This document shows, one piece after another, positions 55,223-64,000 of a stretch of DNA of 64,000 nt. This DNA is from Gillisella vitis (GTDB taxonomy: Bacteria; Pseudomonadota; Alphaproteobacteria; Rhizobiales; Rhizobiaceae), in the NCBI GenBank assembly GCA_009744235.1, contig WPHV01000006.1, positions 124,001 to 188,000 on the forward strand, in the 5' to 3' direction. A program made the position numbers and the translations under genes. The notes under the pieces are model-generated. The model ran no database searches and was not told the DNA's origin. It was given only the letters and a program-made list of their open reading frames with translations. How positions within the stretch are numbered: the first letter of the stretch is position 1; every line of letters starts with the position of its first letter.

Positions 55223-55845
55223 TGGCGCCGCATTCCGCCATGCCTGATAACAGGCCTGATCATCCGGGCGACAAGGCTGAAGATAAAGGCCGGATGATTG
55301 TCGTGGTCGGCCCAAGCGGAGCGGGCAAGGATAGTCTGATTGCCTATGCCAAGCGGTATTTTACCGAACAGACTGACGCTGAGCGCTGCCCTGTGCATTT
55401 CGTCCAGCGGGTCATCACAAGGGCCGCCAATGCGGGCGGGGAGGATCATCGCCCCGTCAGTCCCTCCGAGTTCGACGATCTGAAGGCCGCCGGCGGTTTT
55501 GCGGTCGATTGGGATGCGCATGGTCTAAGCTATGGCATTCCTGACGATGTGCATCGCTGGCTATCGAATGGCAGCGTGGTGATCGCCAACGGCTCACGTT
55601 CGGTACTTCCCCGGTTTGCACAGGTTTTTCCGCGAATGCTGGTGGTGAATGTCACGGCCCGCCCCGAGGTTCTGGCCGATCGGCTGGAAGCGAGGGGCCG
55701 GGAAAGCCGCGAGGACATTCTGCAACGGCTTCAACGCAGCCCGCCTGACATTCGCGGTGATTATCCTGTCGTAACCATCGACAATTCCGGCACGCTGGAA
55801 GAGGCGGGCAGGCGTTTCATCGAGACGATTGAAACAGCGCTATAA
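55222..55845 (+). CDS. phnN: Ribose 1,5-bisphosphokinase PhnN
   Basis: PhnN phosphorylates ribose 1,5-bisphosphate to PRPP, the last step of the C-P lyase route. The 207-residue P-loop kinase has Walker A GPSGAGKDS at 30-38, after a 24-residue hydrophilic leader, and a nucleotide-kinase lid region RPVSPSEFDDLKAAG. It is coupled to phnM by TGATG. The last gene of the phosphonate locus. Confidence 0.95.
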   Translation: MAPHSAMPDNRPDHPGDKAEDKGRMIVVVGPSGAGKDSLIAYAKRYFTEQTDAERCPVHFVQRVITRAANAGGEDHRPVSPSEFDDLKAAGGFAVDWDAHGLSYGIPDDVHRWLSNGSVVIANGSRSVLPRFAQVFPRMLVVNVTARPEVLADRLEARGRESREDILQRLQRSPPDIRGDYPVVTIDNSGTLEEAGRRFIETIETAL

Positions 55846-56049
55846 AATGTGATAGGCAATTTAACCGCGTTACTGGCGATAAAAGCGTAGTCGGCAGGAT
55901 GCTAATGCAAAGGATTGCGGCAGCTTTCTTGCTCGCTTGAAGATGGACTACCATCGGGAAGCGTGGCGCTCGTCTTTCTGGAGATGAGCGATTAGCGGAT
56001 CATCCGCGCCGCGCGCCTGGGCAATTTCCTTTTATTATGGAGATGCCGC

Positions 56050-56679
56050 ATGACGATGTTTGCCACTTTATTTGCCATAGCATTCGCCTTGCTGATTGGT
56101 GCAGCCAGTCCCGGTCCAAGTTTTCTTTTGGTCAGCCACACATCCATGACCCACTCCAGAGCAGCTGGCTTGGTAACAGCGCTCGGCATGGGGACCGGCG
56201 GGTTGATCTTCGCCGTTCTGGCGCTTGCGGGATTGGCAGCCCTGATAACCCAGCTTGCGTGGCTTCATAAGGTTTTGCAGGTCGCGGGGGGCCTCTACCT
56301 CGCCTACATGGCATGGAAACTCTGGCGCGGTGCGGCCCAACCGGTCAATCTGGAGCAGGCCGCCGCTGCGCCCAGGTCTTTCAGCAGGATTTATCTCAGC
56401 GCCTTTTTGACGCAGATCAGCAATCCGAAAACCGCGATTGTCTATGCCAGTATTTTCGCGGCTCTGCTGCCGTCTCGGCCCGATAGCCTGCTCTTCATCA
56501 TGCTGCCAGGCGTGGTCTTTCTGGTGGAGGCGGGCTGGTATGCGCTGGTGGCGCTGGTCTTTTCCGCGCCGATACCCCGGCGGGCTTATATTGCAGCCAA
56601 GAAGCCGCTGGATCGCCTAGCGGCTTTGGTTCTGGGTGGACTTGGACTTCGCCTTGTGTTCGAGGGCGCGCGGCCCTGA
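56050..56679 (+). CDS. LysE/RhtB-family amino-acid exporter
   Basis: This 209-residue membrane exporter has about six helices. The family signature lies near the N-terminus (GAASPGPSFLLVSHTSM), and ISNPKTAIVYASIFAAL comes in the second half. Substrate is likely an amino acid or derivative. The ATG lies after TTATGGAGATGCCGC, where GGAG gives an 8-nt spacer. It stands alone after a 204-nt gene-free gap and converges on the TadD gene. Confidence 0.9.
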   Translation: MTMFATLFAIAFALLIGAASPGPSFLLVSHTSMTHSRAAGLVTALGMGTGGLIFAVLALAGLAALITQLAWLHKVLQVAGGLYLAYMAWKLWRGAAQPVNLEQAAAAPRSFSRIYLSAFLTQISNPKTAIVYASIFAALLPSRPDSLLFIMLPGVVFLVEAGWYALVALVFSAPIPRRAYIAAKKPLDRLAALVLGGLGLRLVFEGARP

Positions 56680-56685
56680 CGCCTT

Positions 56686-57585
56686 TTACCGAAGAGGGGT
56701 TGCCGCCAGGCTCGTATCCTTGACGGGGGGCTGATCCCTAGCGGGGGACTGGGCAGGTTTCCTGACGGGGTTCTGGGCTGTGTCCTTAGACGCCAATTGT
56801 TTCCAGGTATTCTGCTGGTTTAGCATGGTGCGCAGATAGGCCACATTGGCCTCTGCCTGGTCGGGTGAAAGTTCGGCTCTTGCAATCCGGTCGGCCTCGT
56901 CGAAACGGCCTTGAAGGCCGACGACAAGGGCAAGATTCTGGCGGACCCGGCTGTCGGCGCCGGGTTGCTGGGATGCGCTGCGCAGATAGGTTTCAGCCGT
57001 TTTCAGGTCGCCTCCGAGCAGATAGGACATGCCCATATTGGACAGCACCGATGGCTCGTTGGGCTGGATCTGCAAGGCCTGCTGATAGGCGGCACGCGCT
57101 TCCTGGGTGCGGCCGAGCTGGTCGAGAACCGCGCCCTGGGCCGAATACAGCCGCCAATCTGGCCGGTCGGGGGTCTGGGCACGGCCAATCGTCGTCAAGG
57201 CCTGTTCCAGCTGGCCGGCTGCAGCCTGTGCCTTGCCATAGGCAGCAAGCACTTGGCGGTCATTTGGATTGGCGATCACCACTTGCTGCATGACAGACAA
57301 AGCCTGCGGCGCGCGGCCGCCCATCTGCAACAGATTGGCATAGGCCACGCCGACCTGTGCGTTTTTGCGATTTTTCTCATAGGCCCGGCCCATGCTGTCC
57401 GTGGCCATGGCGATTTCGCCCGGCGTCATCTGATCAACGGGCTTGGTCATGCTCGGGATCGAGCCGGTCGGCATTTTATCGGTGTTGGAGGTGGTGGCGC
57501 AGCCCGTCAGCGCCAGCGCCAGAGCAAACACCGAAAGAGCCGGCAGTGCCCCACAAATCTGAATGGATGAACGCCAAACAGCCAT
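56686..57585 (-). CDS. tadD: TadD-like TPR lipoprotein of the Flp pilus system
   Basis: TadD-type TPR lipoproteins help localise the secretin of the Tad machine. The 299-residue product has a lipoprotein signal (lipobox LALTGC, Cys29), a MPTGSIP stretch like that of CpaD, and TPR units from about 70 to 230 (PNEPSVLSNMGMSYLLGGDL and others), then a Pro/Lys-rich tail. A GTG one codon upstream is also open. It is about 45 kb from the Tad cluster; assignment rests on architecture. Confidence 0.78.
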   Translation of the reverse strand: MAVWRSSIQICGALPALSVFALALALTGCATTSNTDKMPTGSIPSMTKPVDQMTPGEIAMATDSMGRAYEKNRKNAQVGVAYANLLQMGGRAPQALSVMQQVVIANPNDRQVLAAYGKAQAAAGQLEQALTTIGRAQTPDRPDWRLYSAQGAVLDQLGRTQEARAAYQQALQIQPNEPSVLSNMGMSYLLGGDLKTAETYLRSASQQPGADSRVRQNLALVVGLQGRFDEADRIARAELSPDQAEANVAYLRTMLNQQNTWKQLASKDTAQNPVRKPAQSPARDQPPVKDTSLAATPLR

Positions 57586-57745
57586 CACTCTATCCCCATA
57601 CCCCTGAATTCACAGGCGGACGAATCACCGTCATCGACCCTGCAACCATAGAAAAGCAATAATCTGTTAACCCTAATGGAGTGTTAAAATGCCTCTGGTC
57701 TACGAGACCATCCGGCGTTTGACATTTTAGTCAGCCGTATATCTG

Positions 57746-57772
57746 CGGGAAAAATCGGACCCGGCCTTCTCA
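57746..57772. repeat. Dispersed intergenic motif, degenerate copy
   Basis: GCGGGAAAAATCGGACCCGG followed by CCTTCTC resembles the motif at 21669 with several mismatches. It lies in the 274-nt gap between tadD and the aminopeptidase gene, which otherwise shows nothing recognisable. Confidence 0.35.
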
Positions 57773-57859
57773 CCAGAGAAAACCTCCGCGAAGGAACCGA
57801 TTCTAAGGAATTTTGCGGTAAAGCTGACTGTGAAGTGATGGAACAGCAAAAGGGCAATC

Positions 57860-59248
<1,389 letters not shown>

Positions 59249-59270
59249 GCGAAAGCGTTGATGATGCTGT

Positions 59271-59310
59271 CTTCACCCTCGAGAGGTTTGAAAATCTCTC
59301 GAGGGTGAAG
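59271..59310. repeat. Perfect 15-bp inverted repeat after the aminopeptidase gene
   Basis: CTTCACCCTCGAGAG and CTCTCGAGGGTGAAG flank a 10-nt loop, 22 nt after the stop. There is no T-run, so it may act as an mRNA-stabilising hairpin or Rho-aided terminator. Confidence 0.6.
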
Positions 59311-59848
59311 GTGCGCCGAAATCTGAAATCCGGCAATCTATCTTCAGTGACCATTCCTTAAGGCCGCTGCACTCATCATTTCTCAGTTGAAGAACCTGAC
59401 GCCAGTTTGGGGTTATCAGGGCCTCAGTATTGTTGTGCCGTTTGACAGACTGTTCATCATCTGTTGACGACAAAGAGGCTATCGTTCATTTTTTATTTTG
59501 ACTATGATTATCGTGTTTTGAGCGTCAGGAGCCGACTATTCCCAATGCCAGGTGTAAGACCTCTCCTTGATGGGTCCAGAGCAGTTATTCACCTAAACAT
59601 CGTCAGCTGATCTCGAAAGCCTTTATTTTCAAAGCATTACAGGCCTGTTTGAAAAGCCTGATATCGCGCTAAAGCGCAAAAAGAACCGGTTTGGAGGGAT
59701 TTTTATTTGAATTAAAATAATTATTCGGCATTTCAATTTTTACATGTTAAATTTCAAGACTTAGAAAATTCAAATTTTTTTTATTTTACATTGGCATCTC
59801 CGCTCCACACGTTTTCGGCGCATGGAACGGAAAAAGGAGATTGATTTA
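59311..59848 (+). other. AT-rich gene-free region upstream of yceI
   Basis: No gene is recognisable over 538 nt. The last 150 nt are very AT-rich (runs of T and A) compared with the GC-rich neighbours, and a small inverted repeat TTTTCAAA/TTTGAAAA is present (59626-59655). It must contain the yceI promoter and may mark an insertion boundary. Confidence 0.45.
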
Positions 59849-60544
59849 ATGAATTTCAATATGAGAAAAATCGTTATAAATTCAGTATTTATTGGAATGG
59901 CAACAGGTTTTGGTGGCCTGACCATTGGCGGCGTGGCAACAGCTTCGGCGCAGGATGCCCAGGGTGCGCCGCCCGCTGGTGTTTATAAGCTAGACCCGAC
60001 CCATGCCGACCTGACATGGTCGGTCAAGCACAATACGATTTCCAACTACACGGCCCGGTTTGGAAAGCTGGAAGCGACGCTTTCTCTCGATCCGGCAAAA
60101 ATCGAAGCCTCCAAGATCGAGGTAACGATTGATCCGACATCGGTGGATGTACCCTATCCAGCGGATTATAAAGCCACCCACGCCAAATCGCCTTATGCGA
60201 CCTGGACTGAGGAGATCAGCAAGGATCCGAAAAAGCTCAACAGTGACGCCTTCCCGAAGATCACTTTCGCATCGACCAGCGTGAAGAAGACCGGTGACAA
60301 GACAGCGGAAATCGTCGGCAATTTGACATTCCTGGGTGTCACCAAGCCGGTGACACTGAATGCAACGCTGAACGGGGCGATTGACAGCCATCCATTTGCA
60401 GGCGTTCCCGCCATTGGATTTGCCGCGGAAGGTACGTTTGACAGAACGGCGTTTGGCCAACCTGTCGGTTACGTCGGCAAGGATGTGACGATCCGCTTTG
60501 ACGGTGAGTTCATCCAGGACCCGGCAGCATCTCCATCCAAGTGA
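59849..60544 (+). CDS. YceI-family periplasmic protein
   Basis: This 231-residue secreted lipid-binding beta-barrel protein of the YceI family has a signal peptide (about 1-36, ATASA/QD) and the barrel with VYKLDPTHADLTWSVKHN and a later NLTFLGVTKPVTLNATLN. It is likely to bind an isoprenoid or quinone-like lipid. The ATG follows AAAGGAG (9-nt spacer); an ATG 27 nt upstream lacks one. It is partner to the b561-YceI fusion downstream. Confidence 0.92.
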   Translation: MNFNMRKIVINSVFIGMATGFGGLTIGGVATASAQDAQGAPPAGVYKLDPTHADLTWSVKHNTISNYTARFGKLEATLSLDPAKIEASKIEVTIDPTSVDVPYPADYKATHAKSPYATWTEEISKDPKKLNSDAFPKITFASTSVKKTGDKTAEIVGNLTFLGVTKPVTLNATLNGAIDSHPFAGVPAIGFAAEGTFDRTAFGQPVGYVGKDVTIRFDGEFIQDPAASPSK

Positions 60545-60729
60545 TGGTTGACCTGAAGTAATGGTGAAAGCAGCACGTGAGGCACAGGCCTCTGCGTAAA
60601 TGCCTTTGGGCCGATGGGGTTGGTGGCGCAATCAGCATCCTCAATCGGCCCAGAGCCTGCGTCGCAGCGGGCATCCGGCTCGCAGAATTTTCCGAATTTT
60701 ATCATTGATAAATATAGGTTTTAAGAGCC

Positions 60730-62100
60730 ATGAACACGGCGTTTCAGCACCAGACAGTACCGCGGGCTGCGGTACGCTATACCGGCGTTGCCATCGCGTT
60801 GCATTGGGCGATCGCGCTGATGATCCTGTCGATGATCCCGATGGGATGGTGGATGGTGCGGGCCTTGAAAAGGCCTGAGACCCAGCAATTGGCCTATCAG
60901 CTGTTTCAGATCCACAAATCCATCGGATTTGCCATTCTGGCTTTGACCGTGCTGCGCATCGTCTGGCGGGCAACCCATAAGCCGCCAGCCCTGCCATCCG
61001 GCATGAAGCTCTGGGAACGGTTTCTCGCCAATGCCACGCATATCGCTTTCTACGGCCTGATGTTGGTCCTGCCCTTGACCGGCTGGATCTACGTGTCTTC
61101 CGGCTGGGCGATTGCAACGGACCGCCCGCTCGATGTGGCTACCTCCTGGTTTGGCCTGTTTCCAATCCCGCATCTTCCGGGCCTTGAGGGACATCGCAAC
61201 CTCGCCTTCGGCGCGATGGGTGCCCATAGCTATATGGCTTACGGCGGTGCAGTGCTGATCGTTCTGCATGTCGCAGCGGCCTTGAAGCATCATTTTATCG
61301 AGCGGGATGGTGTTTTGGCGCAGATGGTGCCTTTTCTGCGGGCCGGTAAGGCTGCTCACAGCACGTCTGGCAAAGGGAAGACGAGTGGCTTGTCGCATGG
61401 CTTCGGCTTGGCGCTTGTCGTTATGGCGGCGGCCATTGGTTGGGTCATGCATTTGCCGCCGCCGCTTGCCGAGCAGCCATCGGCGGTGGAGGCACAAGCT
61501 GAACCGCCCGCCACAGCGCCGCAGCCATCCGCAAATGCCAGCCAGGCCAACCCTGCGCAAACCGATGTCCAAACCGCGCCGGTCCAGGCGGCAACCGCCC
61601 CCGTATGGACCATCGATATGGCATCGTCCAGCATCGGCTTTGGTGGCACCCATGCAGGCAATGCCTTCAATGGCCGGTTTGAAGAGTGGAGTGGTGATAT
61701 TCGCTTCGATCCTGCCAATCTTGCTGGTTCGAAAGCGGTGATCTTGGTGAAAACCGCCTCTGCCAAAACCGGCGATGCGACCCAGGAAGGTTCGTTGAAG
61801 AATGGTGAATGGCTCAATTCCACCCGGTTTCCAGAGGCCAAATTCGAAACCACGGAATTTCGCGCCCTGGGAGGCGATCGCTATGAGGCGAAAGGCACTC
61901 TCAGCATCAAGAACAAACCTCTGCCGGTTGTTCTGCCCTTCAGCTTGAAAATGGAAGGCAACAAGGCGCAGGTGGAGGGCGCCTTGGAACTGGATCGCGC
62001 AGCCCTTAATCTCGGGATGTTTTCCGATCCATCGGCGGAATGGGTGTCGAAATCCATCTCTGTCAAGATTGCGGTGACAGCAACAAAATCGGGCTCTTGA
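60730..62100 (+). CDS. Cytochrome b561-YceI fusion protein
   Basis: This 456-residue two-domain protein has a four-helix cytochrome b561 domain (about 12-205) with candidate heme His in ALHWAIAL, QIHKSIGF and VLHVAAALKHH. One more helix follows (about 220-240), then an Ala/Pro/Gln linker (about 245-295) and a periplasmic YceI domain (about 298-453). It probably moves electrons between the quinone pool and a bound lipid; that is inference. The preceding gene is a free YceI. Confidence 0.92.
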   Translation: MNTAFQHQTVPRAAVRYTGVAIALHWAIALMILSMIPMGWWMVRALKRPETQQLAYQLFQIHKSIGFAILALTVLRIVWRATHKPPALPSGMKLWERFLANATHIAFYGLMLVLPLTGWIYVSSGWAIATDRPLDVATSWFGLFPIPHLPGLEGHRNLAFGAMGAHSYMAYGGAVLIVLHVAAALKHHFIERDGVLAQMVPFLRAGKAAHSTSGKGKTSGLSHGFGLALVVMAAAIGWVMHLPPPLAEQPSAVEAQAEPPATAPQPSANASQANPAQTDVQTAPVQAATAPVWTIDMASSSIGFGGTHAGNAFNGRFEEWSGDIRFDPANLAGSKAVILVKTASAKTGDATQEGSLKNGEWLNSTRFPEAKFETTEFRALGGDRYEAKGTLSIKNKPLPVVLPFSLKMEGNKAQVEGALELDRAALNLGMFSDPSAEWVSKSISVKIAVTATKSGS

Positions 62101-62190
62101 TCGCATCCATCCATGACAGGCCCGGCCTCTTGCAGTGCCGGGCTTTGTCGTGTGATATATAACGGGTACGAAACGAGAGCGGAGCCGAGG

Positions 62191-62541
62191 ATGAGCCTGG
62201 AACTGACCGCAACGGCGGCGCTGGGGCTTTGGCATCACGTAACCTTGCGCCAGGTGCAGGAGGATGGCCGCGACCTGACGCTGCGCCAGCTGTCAATCCT
62301 GCTGCATATCTATCTGGTTCCGCCGCCGCATACCGTTCGGGGGCTTGCCGCCACCCTCAAGGTCACCAAGCCGGTCATTACCCGTGCGCTCGATACCATG
62401 GGCGGCATGGGGTTTGTCGACCGGGTGCGCGATGATATGGACAAGCGCAATGTCATCATCAAGCGCACGGTGGCAGGGGCGCTTTATCTGGAAAAATTCG
62501 GCGACCTGATCATTGAGCAGGCGCGTGGCATGAGGACGTGA
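62191..62541 (+). CDS. Small MarR-like winged-helix protein
   Basis: This 116-residue protein is mostly a winged-helix domain: LTLRQLSILLHIYLVPPPHT, then VRGLAATLKVTKPVITRALD as recognition helix and a wing with DDMDKRN. The ATG is preceded by GGAG/GAGG purine blocks. Its stop lies next to the NlpC/P60 start, so it is probably co-transcribed with it. Target genes are unknown. Confidence 0.82.
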   Translation: MSLELTATAALGLWHHVTLRQVQEDGRDLTLRQLSILLHIYLVPPPHTVRGLAATLKVTKPVITRALDTMGGMGFVDRVRDDMDKRNVIIKRTVAGALYLEKFGDLIIEQARGMRT

Positions 62542-62543
62542 AC

Positions 62544-63404
62544 ATGCAACTGGACCGTCGGCTGAATGCCTATCGACCTGATCTCGCCGATGCGGCCCTG
62601 CGCGACCGGGTGGAGGCCGAGCGCTATGTCAGCGGCACCCCGGCGCGTATTGTCGTGCCGGTTATCGCATTGCGCCCGCGCCCGGATTTTGCCTGTGGAA
62701 TCGATACGGAGATGCTGCTGGGCGAAGAGGTTACAGTGTTTGACCGCGCCGATGGCTGGGCCTGGGTGAAAGCCGGTCTGGATGGCTATGTCGGCTATCT
62801 GCCGGAAACGGCAATAGCCGCCATCGAAGCGCCACCCACGCATTGGATAACAGTGCCACGCAGTTTTCTCTACACCGGCCCGGACCTGCGCTATCCCAAT
62901 GCGCGGACCATCTCGATGGGGAGCCGGATAACGGTCACCGGCGAGACTGAGACCCGTGGCACTCGCTACTTTCTGCTAAGTGACGGTCATGCGGTGATTG
63001 CCGATCATTGCCGCGCTCTGGGTACACCGGCAGGCGAGGATTATGTGGCCATCGCCGCCCGTTTTCTGGAAACGCCCTATCTCTGGGGCGGACGCAGCGG
63101 ACTTGGCATCGATTGCTCCGGCCTCGTCCAGCTCTCCATGCAGATGTGCGGGCTGAGCGCCCCGCGCGACAGCGACATGCAGGCGGCGGGCCTCGGCAAC
63201 CCGATTGACCGGAGCGATCTGCGCCGGGGCGACCTGATCTTCTGGAAAGGCCATGCCGGTATCATGGAAGACGAGCGCACCCTGCTGCATGCCAATGGTC
63301 ACACGATGAGCGTCGCCCGCGAAGACGTGGACGCCGCCATCGCCCGGATCGGCTGGCTCTACCAGCAGCCGACCGGTTATCGCAGACCGGAACGGATCGC
63401 TTAG
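62544..63404 (+). CDS. NlpC/P60-family peptidase with SH3-like domains
   Basis: This 286-residue cell-wall peptidase has bacterial SH3-like segments (about 35-155) and a C-terminal NlpC/P60 domain with Cys191 in GIDCSGLVQ, His237 in GHAGIM and His249 in LLHANGH, the expected triad. There is no signal peptide, as in other alphaproteobacterial members. The ATG has GAGG 8 nt upstream; a GTG two codons earlier overlaps the MarR-like stop. It converges on polA. Confidence 0.92.
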   Translation: MQLDRRLNAYRPDLADAALRDRVEAERYVSGTPARIVVPVIALRPRPDFACGIDTEMLLGEEVTVFDRADGWAWVKAGLDGYVGYLPETAIAAIEAPPTHWITVPRSFLYTGPDLRYPNARTISMGSRITVTGETETRGTRYFLLSDGHAVIADHCRALGTPAGEDYVAIAARFLETPYLWGGRSGLGIDCSGLVQLSMQMCGLSAPRDSDMQAAGLGNPIDRSDLRRGDLIFWKGHAGIMEDERTLLHANGHTMSVAREDVDAAIARIGWLYQQPTGYRRPERIA

Positions 63405-63446
63405 AGACCCACGCTTCGACCGGTCAACCCAATCAGGTGAAGCCTG

Positions 63447-64000
63447 TCAATGTGCCTCGTCCCAGTTATCGGCGGCGCGGGCATCCACCTTCAGTGGGAC
63501 GCGCATGGCGATGGCGGGCATGGCGGCATTTTCCATGGTGGAGACGATCACCGGCAAGGCAGCCTCGATGGCCTCATCCTCGACCTCGAAGATCAGTTCG
63601 TCATGCACCTGGAGAAGCATCCGGGTTTTGTCACCGAGACCGGCCTTGGCCAGCGCCGGTTCCACCTGCACCATGGCGCGGCGGATGACATCGGCGGCGG
63701 AGCCCTGGATGGGCGCGTTGATTGCTGCCCGCTCGTTGAAGGCCCGCATCGATGGGTTTGAGGATTTGATCTCCGGGTAATGGGCGCGCCGTCCAAAGAT
63801 GGTTTCGACATAACCATGCTCGCGCACGAAGGCCTTGGTGCTTTCCATATAGTCCTTGATGCCGGGGAAGCGCTCGAAATATTTCTTGATATACTCGCCC
63901 GCTTCCGACCGCTCGATGCTGAGCTGGTTGGCAAGACCGAAGGCGGAAATGCCGTAAATGATGCCGAAATTGATCGCCTTGGCGCGGCGGCGCACTTCAG
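63447..64000 (-). CDS. polA: DNA polymerase I, C-terminal fragment
   Basis: The window contains only the last ~184 codons. The O-helix RRRAKAINFGIIYG of the polymerase active site lies right at the edge, followed by the IQGSAADVIRRAMV segment and the catalytic QVHDELIFEV motif. The stop is normal and the gene continues beyond the window end on the minus strand. It is not broken as far as seen. Confidence 0.97.
   Translation of the reverse strand, partial: EVRRRAKAINFGIIYGISAFGLANQLSIERSEAGEYIKKYFERFPGIKDYMESTKAFVREHGYVETIFGRRAHYPEIKSSNPSMRAFNERAAINAPIQGSAADVIRRAMVQVEPALAKAGLGDKTRMLLQVHDELIFEVEDEAIEAALPVIVSTMENAAMPAIAMRVPLKVDARAADNWDEAH

Noticed and set aside
55894..55940. Ten-codon leader-like frame (MQRIAAAFLLA) before the LysE gene
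   Set aside because: It is too short, has no adjacent terminator or regulatory codons, and is 110 nt from the gene.
60721..62238. 505-codon antisense frame over the b561-YceI fusion
   Set aside because: It covers a confidently assigned two-domain gene and continues into the MarR gene; it has no recognisable start or domain.
63447..64000. Truncated polA pseudogene
   Set aside because: The truncation is the window edge; the frame remains open to the last base and the catalytic motifs are intact.

Overview
The window looks like a chromosomal segment of a Rhizobiaceae alphaproteobacterium (Agrobacterium/Allorhizobium/Rhizobium type). The evidence is the Ctp-type Tad pilus locus, the short 211-residue GpmA, the PhnF-GHIJKL / PhnCDE1E2 / PhnMN layout, GC-rich codon use, and intergenic palindromes of a kind I recall as widespread in rhizobia. 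The genus is inference. There is no phage, transposase, integrase or CRISPR array.

Region 1 (0-11.8 kb) is a Tad/Flp pilus locus. Two tandem Flp pilins, prepilin peptidase CpaA, CpaB, the secretin CpaC, CpaD, CpaE, the ATPase TadA/CpaF and the platform proteins TadB and TadC lie on the minus strand with short gaps or ATGA overlaps. A stand-alone secretin N-domain protein and two TadE/G pseudopilins diverge on the plus strand. The TadD-like TPR lipoprotein is 45 kb away at 56.7-57.6 kb.

Region 2 (11.9-32.8 kb) is housekeeping. It holds nucleoside salvage genes deoB-add-upp, a retropepsin-like protease, a minus-strand run (gpmA, dapB, an MsbA-like exporter, glk, mgsA, mepA), the yejABEF peptide importer, a GhrA-type reductase, pncB, and a divergent quinone reductase/MarR pair with a clear operator palindrome.

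Region 3 (32.9-42.3 kb) starts with tRNA-Ser(GGA). Next comes a small membrane-protein gene enclosed by two inverted copies of a ~105-110 bp composite palindrome. A nucleoside uptake and degradation operon follows: BMP binding protein, double ATPase, two permeases, cdd, purine nucleoside phosphorylase, deoC and deoA.

Region 4 (42.3-55.8 kb) is a complete C-P lyase phosphonate locus: phnF diverging from phnGHIJKL, a hexapeptide acyltransferase, phnC, phnD, phnE1, phnE2, a 2H-phosphoesterase-like DUF1045 protein, phnM and phnN. No phnP or phnO is present; the DUF1045 protein is a good candidate to replace PhnP. Pho-box-like 7-4-7 repeats precede phnG and phnC, a PhnF-type operator lies before phnG, and an antisense 29-codon membrane microprotein fills the phnI-phnJ gap.

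Region 5 (56-64 kb) has a LysE-type exporter, TadD, a leucyl aminopeptidase, an AT-rich gap followed by YceI and a cytochrome b561-YceI fusion, a MarR-like protein, an NlpC/P60 peptidase, and the 3' end of polA running off the window.

Metabolically, PhnN makes PRPP, upp and pncB consume it, and the deo/cdd/PNP genes send nucleoside ribose into central metabolism.
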